Source of the DNA: Candidatus Sifarchaeum marinoarchaea
GTDB taxonomy: Archaea > Asgardarchaeota > Sifarchaeia > Borrarchaeales > Borrarchaeaceae
NCBI GenBank assembly: GCA_016294985.1
Contig: JAECRW010000087.1
Location: forward strand, 1-6,440
DNA: 6,440 bases
Reading direction: 5' to 3'
The translations under genes and the position numbers were made by a program. The notes beneath the pieces were generated by a model, which did not search any database, was not told where the DNA came from, and saw only the letters and a program-made list of their open reading frames with translations. This document shows positions 1-4,929 of this stretch, piece by piece (the first letter of the stretch is position 1; each line of letters opens with the position of its first letter).

Positions 1-695
1 TTTAATTCTATTGAACATAGATAAGATAACATAGCGACTACTAACATGTGTCCCATAACAGAGGTCTCTGGAAGCCTGGGTGTTTGTGCCCACCGTTGCT
101 GAAACCTTAATTGCCCTACAAAATCTATAAACGCGTTTATCTTATCTGATACTAATCTTTGTACACCTATGAGGTCTATATGTTCCTCAAGTTCGTTTTC
201 GATTGCTGCTTTGGTACTTTCAAGTCCATACATATCTTTGTTTAAGTTGTATATGATTCTAAACTCCCAGTTAGTTGCAAGATAATGAGCTGCTCTTAAA
301 ATTTTCTTCTCTAAAGGCCAAATTGAGGTGAACAAATATGTTCTGACGTCCTCAAAGAATTTCTCTTGAATATTATCTATTCTATTTTGTAGTTGATCTA
401 AAACCCATTCGTTGAGTTCAGTCCCTTTACGGCGCATCAATTTATGAAAAACAGGAGGCTTAATGTCTGTAAGAACGATTCGATGCAAAAATTCAAAAAG
501 CCCACCTTCAATTAAGCCTTTCCAATTTATTTCCACCTTCTTATCAGATTCCTCAAATTTCGCTAGTACATATGCTATTATCATTTTATGGGCTTGTTTA
601 TCAAGTTCTGTAAAACCCTTTGGTCTAATATGGTCATTCCATCGCTGAATATGTGCTGCCTGATAGAACAGTTCTATTATAGCTTTACTTAATAT
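1..695 (-). CDS. HD-superfamily phosphohydrolase (YfbR/HD_3-like), 3' end outside window
   Basis: One frame stays open from a stop at 708-710 to the left edge, giving 231 codons if counted from AUA at 695-693. Numbered from there, the N-terminus carries QRWNDHIRP (17-25), then ELDKQAHKMIIAYVLAKFEE, GLIEGGLFEFL and TDIKPPVFHKLM. Next come R201-W202 and PETSVMGHMLVVAML with His216. The RW pair followed by R-x-PETSV-x-GH matches the start of the HD_3/YfbR-like metal-dependent phosphohydrolase fold, where this His is the first metal ligand. The HD dyad itself would lie beyond position 1 and cannot be checked. Such proteins hydrolyse nucleotides or other phosphate esters in the cytosol; the substrate here is unknown. 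The start is odd: GGAGGT at 708-703 is seven bases before ATA, and no ATG, GTG or TTG is in frame there. The first in-frame ATG, at 584-582, would discard the QRWNDH region. The family call is from memory of conserved motifs. Confidence 0.8.
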   Translation of the reverse strand, partial: MLSKAIIELFYQAAHIQRWNDHIRPKGFTELDKQAHKMIIAYVLAKFEESDKKVEINWKGLIEGGLFEFLHRIVLTDIKPPVFHKLMRRKGTELNEWVLDQLQNRIDNIQEKFFEDVRTYLFTSIWPLEKKILRAAHYLATNWEFRIIYNLNKDMYGLESTKAAIENELEEHIDLIGVQRLVSDKINAFIDFVGQLRFQQRWAQTPRLPETSVMGHMLVVAMLSYLCSIEL

Positions 696-754
696 CTTGG
701 AAACCTCCTATTGTGACAGTTCATATATGTGAGCACGCTGCCCCCTATTAAATA
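696..754 (-). promoter_or_regulatory. TATA box and strong Shine-Dalgarno for the HD gene
   Basis: On the minus strand a TATTTAATA box at 754-746 predicts transcription starting near 724. GGAGGT at 708-703 is a near-perfect SD, seven bases from the ATA at 695. An ATG at 724-722, at the predicted transcript start, opens an 11-codon ORF (MNCHNRRFPRY) whose stop at 691-689 lies just past the presumed HD start, so it overlaps the SD and the initiation site in another frame. The signals are seen directly; their use is inferred. Confidence 0.5.
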
Positions 755-779
755 ACTCCGTAATTAAGAGTCTGCATAG

Positions 780-800
780 AAAAAACAGAATATCTCTGTT
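780..800 (-). terminator. Hairpin plus U-run after the dehydratase gene
   Basis: AACAGA at 784-789 and TCTGTT at 795-800 form a 6-bp perfect stem with a 5-nt loop. Read on the minus strand, the stem is followed by four more T, giving six in a row. It lies about 70 bp past the dehydratase stop and upstream of the HD promoter, so it would separate the two units. The stem is short and A/T-rich; in archaea the U-run is probably the active part. Confidence 0.5.
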
Positions 801-870
801 AAAAACCTTATTTCTCAGGCAAGTGAGATTTCTGTAAATTTCATAGCTTGATCGATGATTGAACCCACTT

Positions 871-1827
871 TTAGTTCTGTAATTGTTCTCCTAAGACTTT
901 GAAGAATTCAGTTAGATCTATATTCCCACCGCTGATTATCACGCCAACTCTTTTATCCTTGACGGCTAGCCCTCCATACCGTAGGCCTGCCAATGGAACT
1001 GCACCTGAAGGCTCGACTACAAGTTTCATTCTTTCCCATAGAAATTTCATAGCTTCCAGAATTTGTTTCTCGGTCACAGTTATGATATCATCAACATACT
1101 CTCGAATAATCCTGAATGTATTGCTCCCTAATGAAGTTTTAAGCCCATCTGCAATTGTATTAGGGTTAACTGAAGGGAAGATTTTGCCTGCTTTAAACGA
1201 GCGATAGGCGTCATCAGCGTTTTTGGGTTCTACTCCTATTACTTTCGCCTCAGGACAGAGACCTTTGACTGCAATTGAAGTACCACTTATCAGGCCTCCA
1301 CCGCCTACTGGAACTAAAACAAAATCGAGTGAACCTACTTCTTCTATCAATTCATATGCGGCAGTACCAGCTCCATAAATAACATTCAAATCGTTGTAAG
1401 GATGCACTAAAGTATAACCATGTTCTTCGATTAATTCTGCAGTTTTTTCTGCCCGATCTGTAGGTTTAGTTCCACATAAGATAACTTTTGCTCCATAGCC
1501 ACGCGTAGCAGCCATCTTTACTAGAGAAGAATTCTCTGGCATAACAATAGTCGCATTAACACCCAATAACCTTGCTGCCAGAGCAACTGCTTGTGCATGA
1601 TTGCCAGAGGAATGTGTAATAACCCCTTTTCGCTTTTCCTCAGGAAGTAATTTACTGATAGCATTATAAGCCCCACGAAACTTGAAGGCACCAATACGCT
1701 GGAAGTTCTCGCACTTTAGAAAAATCTGTCCTTCAGTTATAGCATTAAGGGTACGGCTAGTCATTACCGGTGTGCGATTGGCTATTAGCCTGAGTCTTTC
1801 TCGTGCTGCCTCAACTTCTTCAAACAT
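871..1827 (-). CDS. PLP-dependent serine/threonine dehydratase or serine racemase-like enzyme
   Basis: This 318-residue fold-type II PLP enzyme would deaminate threonine or serine to a 2-oxo acid, racemise serine, or act on L-threo-3-hydroxyaspartate. GAFKFRGA (46-53) holds the Schiff-base Lys49. SSGNHAQA (73-80) contacts the substrate carboxylate. GGGGLISG (175-182) is the PLP-phosphate loop, and SGGN (299-302) supplies the Ser facing the pyridine nitrogen. EPKNADD (200-206) keeps the Glu/Ala/Asp divalent-cation site known from serine racemase. With GAFKFRGA and ADGLKTSLG this points to the racemase / hydroxyaspartate dehydratase branch rather than biosynthetic IlvA. There is no C-terminal ACT-like domain, so isoleucine feedback control is not expected. 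Length is normal and no key residue is missing. The ATG at 1827 has no SD, but a TATA box about 33 nt upstream implies a nearly leaderless mRNA. Family assignment is firm; the exact substrate is open. Confidence 0.93.
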   Translation of the reverse strand: MFEEVEAARERLRLIANRTPVMTSRTLNAITEGQIFLKCENFQRIGAFKFRGAYNAISKLLPEEKRKGVITHSSGNHAQAVALAARLLGVNATIVMPENSSLVKMAATRGYGAKVILCGTKPTDRAEKTAELIEEHGYTLVHPYNDLNVIYGAGTAAYELIEEVGSLDFVLVPVGGGGLISGTSIAVKGLCPEAKVIGVEPKNADDAYRSFKAGKIFPSVNPNTIADGLKTSLGSNTFRIIREYVDDIITVTEKQILEAMKFLWERMKLVVEPSGAVPLAGLRYGGLAVKDKRVGVIISGGNIDLTEFFKVLGEQLQN

Positions 1828-1856
1828 ATTTATCGAGAAAGTAGTGAAAAGAAGTG

Positions 1857-1864
1857 TTTAAAAA
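1857..1864. promoter_or_regulatory. Symmetrical TATA box, TTTAAAAA / TTTTTAAA
   Basis: Read on the minus strand, TTTTTAAA is centred about 33 nt before the dehydratase ATG and would start a leaderless or nearly leaderless mRNA. Read on the plus strand, the same box would start transcription near 1887, at the foot of the candidate structured RNA. Minus-strand use is the more likely; bidirectional use is inferred from symmetry only. Confidence 0.5.
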
Positions 1865-1886
1865 TTCTTCTACCGCCTAAACTTTG

Positions 1887-1985
1887 ACTATAAGGTTGGT
1901 TTCTCTTATTGAAGAAACGATTCAGTGAACTACCACTTAATAAGTTGAGAAGTCTTCTTGCGAGGGGATTACAACCTATTTTTTT
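1887..1985 (+). ncRNA. Candidate small structured RNA in the intergenic gap
   Basis: AGGTTG (1893-1898) pairs perfectly with CAACCT (1972-1977) to close a domain of about 85 nt, and one base later comes a run of seven T (1979-1985). Directly abutting the first arm is a second helix, GTTTCT (1899-1904) with AGAAAC (1913-1918), loop of eight. A further 4-bp helix, AGTG/CACT, is possible around 1924-1936. A TATA-like box at 1857-1864 lies at the right distance for a start near 1887. No tRNA, C/D-box or H/ACA signature was recognised and no long reading frame is present. Helices, box and U-run are visible; that they form one transcript is inference, and 6-bp helices can occur by chance. Confidence 0.25.
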
Positions 1986-2023
1986 GAGAGGCACGCTTTA
2001 AAAATCAAGTGTTTTTCTCTCAA
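1984..2023. repeat. 7-bp inverted repeat, TTGAGAG / CTCTCAA
   Basis: Arms at 1984-1990 and 2017-2023 are perfect complements, separated by 26 nt that can form a weaker bulged stem (CAC..TT with AAGTG). On the plus strand the T-run precedes the hairpin and on the minus strand A-residues follow it, so it does not look like a U-tract terminator. It lies just downstream of the tiny lysine-rich ORF and could be the 3' end structure of that transcript, or a protein site. Confidence 0.35.
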
Positions 2024-2044
2024 TGCATTTATATTCGCACAGAC

Positions 2045-2098
2045 TTATTCCTTTTTCTTTTTTTTCTTTTTAACTTGCTTTCGGCCTTTTTTCCCCAT
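2045..2098 (-). CDS. Tiny lysine-rich ORF (17 codons)
   Basis: ATG at 2098-2096 opens MGKKGRKQVKKKKKKKE, ending at TAA 2047-2045. It has what a gene needs in 60 bp: a TATA box at 2147-2140, a GAGGTG SD at 2111-2106 and seven bases to the ATG. An upstream hairpin terminator isolates it from the B3/B4 gene. The product would be extremely basic, with ten Lys and one Arg in 17 residues, and so might bind RNA or ribosomes. It is the size of the smallest ribosomal proteins but lacks the Trp/Arg pattern of eL41, and I do not recognise it. The A-rich codon run could also be a slippery stretch or low-complexity chance. Reading past the stop would add only 19 codons. Signals are direct; coding status is inferred. 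Confidence 0.4.
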   Translation of the reverse strand: MGKKGRKQVKKKKKKKE

Positions 2099-2105
2099 AA
2101 ATTTA

Positions 2106-2147
2106 CACCTCTTTACGCCTAAAGATTTTGACGTAAATCTATAAATA
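2106..2147 (-). promoter_or_regulatory. TATA box and SD for the tiny lysine-rich ORF
   Basis: TATTTATA at 2147-2140, preceded by a purine-rich BRE-like AAAAG, predicts a transcript start near 2117. That leaves a leader of about 19 nt carrying GAGGTG at 2111-2106 at ideal spacing. It is one of the cleanest promoter/SD combinations in the window and the main reason to take the ORF seriously. Confidence 0.5.
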
Positions 2148-2157
2148 CTTTTAGAAC

Positions 2158-2181
2158 AAAAAAAGCTTGACGCTCCCAAGC
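2158..2181 (-). terminator. Hairpin terminator after the B3/B4 gene
   Basis: On the minus strand GCTTG (2181-2177) and CAAGC (2169-2165) form a 5-bp stem with a 7-nt loop, followed at once by seven T (2164-2158). It lies about 45 bp beyond the B3/B4 stop and just before the promoter of the tiny ORF, so it would end the B3/B4 transcript. Confidence 0.65.
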
Positions 2182-2223
2182 CAAAAGATAAGCGGTTTTT
2201 TGTGCGAAGAGTCGAATCTTTTA

Positions 2224-2874
2224 CTAAGTTTTACAAAATCTTTCCAGATATTCTCTAGCCAACTCTCCCGCTACTTGAACAGTTTCCCATGCAATTTCAG
2301 GTACTCCGCAGGACATGACTAGTATTTTTTTAGTGGAAGGAATTATCTTTGAAAAATTGGCATCTCTGTAGGGATAGATAGCAATACGTCGTACTTCATC
2401 AGCAACTACTATTTCCTTTCCAGTTAAACTTTTTGGCTTTTTCATACCAATACCTAAGAATTCCTCACCTTCTTTCGCAAATCTCATGGTGAGTACCCCA
2501 GAAATCGTGTCGGCATCAAAGGCGGCAAGGGGAATCCCACTTTTAATGGATGCAAGATTATAGGCATCCACACCAGTATTAATTTTCGGTAGTGGCTTTC
2601 CCTGAAGAATTCTCCTGATTAACGCCTCAGAGGCAGGTCTTATCTTCGTAGGGTCGATGTTGATTTCCCAGAAGAAATCCCGATATTTCCTGAAAGTCTC
2701 ATTATCCTTTAGAGTTTCTAAGACATAGGATGATTTAATTTGCTGAATAACATCTTCTTTGAATTTCTCTAATTGGGAAGATTCCTTATCTATTTTGAGA
2801 CCTGTAATAGTCAATAAACTTACCCTTAAATCGGGAAACCTTTCCCTGATTTCCTGATCATATGATATCTCCAT
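2224..2874 (-). CDS. Stand-alone B3/B4 (PheT-like editing) domain protein
   Basis: This 216-residue protein consists of one B3/B4 domain, the fold that in the beta subunit of phenylalanyl-tRNA synthetase hydrolyses wrongly charged tRNA. The diagnostic stretch is DPTKIRPASEALIRRIL (74-90), then LPKIN-x2-VDAYNLAS (95-109) and IPLAAFDADTISG (114-126), with an N-terminal alpha/beta part of about 70 residues. No catalytic synthetase domain, anticodon-binding domain or membrane segment is present, so it is a free-standing cytosolic protein and not a PheT fragment. By analogy it may act in trans on an aminoacyl-tRNA or amino acid; that is inference, as no substrate can be read from the sequence. The ATG at 2874 has no good SD. 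A TTTAAAT box about 32 nt upstream suggests a nearly leaderless mRNA. It is transcribed alone, divergently from the Cys-rich gene, and has its own terminator. Confidence 0.88.
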   Translation of the reverse strand: MEISYDQEIRERFPDLRVSLLTITGLKIDKESSQLEKFKEDVIQQIKSSYVLETLKDNETFRKYRDFFWEINIDPTKIRPASEALIRRILQGKPLPKINTGVDAYNLASIKSGIPLAAFDADTISGVLTMRFAKEGEEFLGIGMKKPKSLTGKEIVVADEVRRIAIYPYRDANFSKIIPSTKKILVMSCGVPEIAWETVQVAGELAREYLERFCKT

Positions 2875-2902
2875 TTTGAATCAACTTACCTTCGTTCCAT
2901 GA

Positions 2903-2909
2903 TTTAAAT
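2903..2909 (-). promoter_or_regulatory. TATA box of the B3/B4 gene
   Basis: TTTAAAT on the minus strand, preceded by purine-rich GGAAAGAA as a possible BRE, is centred about 32 nt before the ATG at 2874. The predicted transcript start is only about 5 nt upstream of the start codon. Confidence 0.5.
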
Positions 2910-2929
2910 TCTTTCCTATTAGTATAGAG

Positions 2930-2939
2930 TCGAATTCGA
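2930..2939. promoter_or_regulatory. Perfect palindrome TCGAATTCGA in the divergent promoter region
   Basis: This 10-bp perfect palindrome lies just upstream of the B3/B4 TATA box and about 90 bp upstream of the likely box for the Cys-rich gene, a suitable place for a dimeric regulator. Its left half belongs to the 10-mer AGAGTCGAAT (2926-2935), which recurs in the same orientation at 2208-2217, just past the other end of the B3/B4 gene. A role as operator is a guess; a 10-bp palindrome can be chance. Confidence 0.25.
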
Positions 2940-3023
2940 ACAGATTTTTCAATGCTAATAGAGTTGCGGACAAAAGAGTCATAATCTATTTAATAGTCGA
3001 TTCAGTTAGATAAATTAGACTGG

Positions 3024-3068
3024 TAATATTTCGATATCGCCTAACAGAATAGATTCGGGAACTAGAGG
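3024..3068 (+). promoter_or_regulatory. Likely TATA box and SD for the Cys-rich gene
   Basis: TAATATTT at 3024-3031 would start transcription near 3054, giving a leader of about 24 nt that carries AGAGG (3064-3068) nine bases before the ATG at 3078. The SD fixes the start reasonably well. An alternative box, TATTTAATA around 2987-2995, would give a longer leader. Confidence 0.4.
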
Positions 3069-3077
3069 CTTGTTTCC

Positions 3078-3500
3078 ATGACACAGAAACCGCTAAAAGA
3101 ACGTTCACGTCAAATTCAATGCTATATGCCATGTCCGTGCCTCAAACTTGAATCCGAAGAGCAGTACTGCATCAATGGGGATGCGGTTCAAGATATCAAC
3201 TATGTAGATTTCGGCTTCATACCCTGCTTTGAAAGTTCAGATAAAGCTTCAGACGCGTCACTTTGCTTGAACATGGTATATGCAGATAATGATGGTTTCA
3301 TCAGATGCGGAACAAGTAAAAAACTCATTAAAGTTAGATATAGTCTCATTTCTATTAAAGACTATTTAGAAGCGATTAAAAATGTAAAAGATCTCTTTCA
3401 TGGAGATCTGGTTACAGAATGTGTATGTCCAGATTGTCTCTATAAGACCATTGTTGCAATATACTTAAAGCAATTGAGACACAAAGCACACTCTAGATAG
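3078..3500 (+). CDS. Unknown cysteine-rich protein (140 aa)
   Basis: I do not recognise this protein. It is 140 residues with ten cysteines in three groups: C15-x3-C19-x-C21 with C31 near the N-terminus; single C50, C63 and C77 in the middle; and C115-x-C117-x2-C120 (ECVCPDC) near the C-terminus. The spacing suggests metal (zinc) or iron-sulfur binding, or disulfides, but matches no classical ferredoxin or zinc-ribbon pattern. No signal peptide or membrane helix is visible, so a cytosolic metal-binding role is more likely than export. The first 12 and last 10 residues are basic, which would suit nucleic-acid contact. It is the only plus-strand gene here, divergent from B3/B4 and convergent with the TPR gene. 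The ATG follows an AGAGG SD by nine bases, and the frame is intact with an ordinary TAG stop. Coding status is likely; function is unknown. Confidence 0.75.
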   Translation: MTQKPLKERSRQIQCYMPCPCLKLESEEQYCINGDAVQDINYVDFGFIPCFESSDKASDASLCLNMVYADNDGFIRCGTSKKLIKVRYSLISIKDYLEAIKNVKDLFHGDLVTECVCPDCLYKTIVAIYLKQLRHKAHSR

Positions 3501-3560
3501 AGCTCCTTGCTACTTTTAAATTCCTTACTCCTGCAAATTTAATTGAATTATGAGGTTTAG

Positions 3561-3592
3561 AAAAAATATAGAAATCTTTTAAGATTCTATAT
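3561..3592. terminator. Bidirectional terminator between convergent genes
   Basis: Arms 3566-3576 and 3583-3592 form a 10-bp A/T-rich stem with one bulged A (3574) and a TTTTAA loop. On the minus strand it is followed by a run of T (3565-3561), suiting the TPR gene whose stop lies about 85 bp before. On the plus strand it is followed after a few bases by CTCTTTT, suiting the Cys-rich gene that ends at 3500. The convergent layout makes a shared terminator likely. Confidence 0.65.
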
Positions 3593-3676
3593 CCCTCTTT
3601 TGTCTATAGCCTTCAACGTTCAGATGAATTCTGATGATTTCTATTAGTCCGCTTCAATTAACTTACAAATCATCTA

Positions 3677-4786
3677 TCAATTCGTCTCAATTATCTCATA
3701 TTGAATTGGTTTAAATCGTGCCGCATCCTTTTCGATTTGAAAAGGCTTCATGCCTATTAGAAAACCCAGCACAACGATAGCGACTAAAATTGCTGCTATC
3801 AATCCAAATACGGTCTGCGTAAAGATTTTCAGTAATTCTGATTGCCAATCGATTCCAATTTGATCCAGAGCCCCTGTGCCGACACCAAAAACAGTTGCCA
3901 TACCAGAATAGAATGCAGTCAATTTCGGAGAGATACCTATTTTTACTTTTCCAAGATTGATTTGTTTCGGTTTTTTCTGGATTATAACGCCTGGAAGCCA
4001 TTTTCTCTTTTTATGGCTATAATATTCCAAAGATATTTTACCAAGTAGCTCAGCATCCCTGTAAAACTCAATGTGAATTTCAAATTTCCCCTCTACAAGT
4101 GGCACAACTGTAAATTGATATTCCTGTACACCTTCTATAACTTTTATTCGCCTACTAGCGGGAGAAATGCTTAGGGCAGGGCAAATCGGATGAATTTCAA
4201 TTATGTCCCCAATCTTTGCGGTAAGCTCTATTTCTTTTTCTTGTTGCTCATCAGAGATCACAAGCTTGATTTTTTCGCTCGAAATTAAGACCGTTAGCGG
4301 ATAGATTTTTCCTTGTTGCATCCGGGGAAAATACACTGCCTTCGCTTTCATAGGAATGGTTTTTTCAGGCACCCTTTCACTCTCATCATCAAAACGCAAG
4401 TCTTCATCAATCGTTAAACTTTCCGGGGTATATACTGGGGCAGATGGTGTTCCAGGGGCTTTCTCCTCAGATTCTAGTAAACGTTCCTTTTTCCGTATTT
4501 CCGCACCGGCTAATGCACGCTTTATACTGGATTTTTCTGAATATTCTCTAATAAGTGGCTGATCTGGATTTATTTGCAATGATTTATTGTAGCATTCAGT
4601 TGCTTGTTCATAATTACCTAAAGCTCTATATGCATGTCCCATTTTGTTCCAAGCCTTATAGAAGTTAGGATTAATCTCTATTGCCTTCTGATATTCTTCT
4701 ATAGCTTTCTGGAATTGACCTTGTTCGAAAAACTCATTTCCTTTTTCAAAATAATCTTCAACTGTCACCTTGCGAGCACACTCCAC
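3677..4786 (-). CDS. TPR protein with beta-rich domain and C-terminal membrane anchor
   Basis: The 369 residues fall into clear parts. Two tetratricopeptide repeats cover about 8-41 and 42-75, with A-x3-YQKAIEINPN and YNKSLQINPD ending each. A charged Pro/Glu-rich linker covers 78-145. A beta-rich region covers about 147-256, starting AVYFPRMQQGKIYPLTV, probably an Ig-like sandwich. A basic patch KKRKW (259-263) and a moderately hydrophobic stretch (290-310) follow, then one strong transmembrane helix (about 322-345) and a 24-residue tail. With no signal peptide, the TPR and beta parts should face the cytoplasm, tethered to the membrane: a scaffold for protein partners. No enzymatic motif is present. 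The start is GTG at 4786, leaderless with a weak TATA-like TTTTATG about 33 nt upstream. GTG at 4768, ten bases after GGAGTG, is an alternative that keeps both repeats. It follows the methyltransferase by 143 bp on the same strand. Confidence 0.82.
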   Translation of the reverse strand: MECARKVTVEDYFEKGNEFFEQGQFQKAIEEYQKAIEINPNFYKAWNKMGHAYRALGNYEQATECYNKSLQINPDQPLIREYSEKSSIKRALAGAEIRKKERLLESEEKAPGTPSAPVYTPESLTIDEDLRFDDESERVPEKTIPMKAKAVYFPRMQQGKIYPLTVLISSEKIKLVISDEQQEKEIELTAKIGDIIEIHPICPALSISPASRRIKVIEGVQEYQFTVVPLVEGKFEIHIEFYRDAELLGKISLEYYSHKKRKWLPGVIIQKKPKQINLGKVKIGISPKLTAFYSGMATVFGVGTGALDQIGIDWQSELLKIFTQTVFGLIAAILVAIVVLGFLIGMKPFQIEKDAARFKPIQYEIIETN

Positions 4787-4815
4787 TTATGTTGTCTAAT
4801 ATGTGCGCAAACTAT

Positions 4816-4822
4816 CATAAAA
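4816..4822 (-). promoter_or_regulatory. Weak TATA-like box before the TPR gene
   Basis: TTTTATG on the minus strand is about 33 nt before the GTG at 4786, the same spacing as the boxes of the dehydratase and B3/B4 genes. A second candidate, TTTAAA at about 4867-4862, would give a leader of some 50 nt. Neither is strong, so read-through from the methyltransferase gene is also possible. The rest of 4787-4929 shows no ORF or U-tract terminator, only a small TAAAC/GTTTA stem right after the methyltransferase stop. Confidence 0.3.
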
Positions 4823-4929
4823 GTGTTGAGTTTCTTAATAAAATTGAAGCAGTTCATAACAGTTTAAATGTTCAATCTAATAATCGTCCGACATCAAACT
4901 AGATATCATAGCATCTTAAACAAAGTTTA

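Noticed and set aside
463..648. Plus-strand 61-codon ORF
   Set aside because: It lies antisense to the well-conserved HD-family frame and has no SD or recognisable motif.
899..1207. Plus-strand 102-codon ORF
   Set aside because: It is antisense to the C-terminal half of the dehydratase, whose motifs are unmistakable.
1984..2023. The inverted repeat as an intrinsic terminator
   Set aside because: The T-run lies on the wrong side of the hairpin for either strand.
2045..2098. The lysine-rich ORF as ribosomal protein eL41
   Set aside because: It is shorter and lacks the Trp and alternating Arg/Lys/Met pattern expected; only size and charge are similar.
2155..2225. tRNA-like look, with GTCGAATC resembling a T-arm
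   Set aside because: The T-stem has mismatches and no acceptor, D or anticodon arm can be drawn; a simple hairpin terminator accounts for most of the stretch.
3711..4867. Short ORFs on both strands across the TPR gene (3711-4001 minus; 3842-4048, 4356-4562 and 4634-4867 plus)
   Set aside because: They are shadows of the 369-residue TPR/membrane protein and show no domain or start signal.
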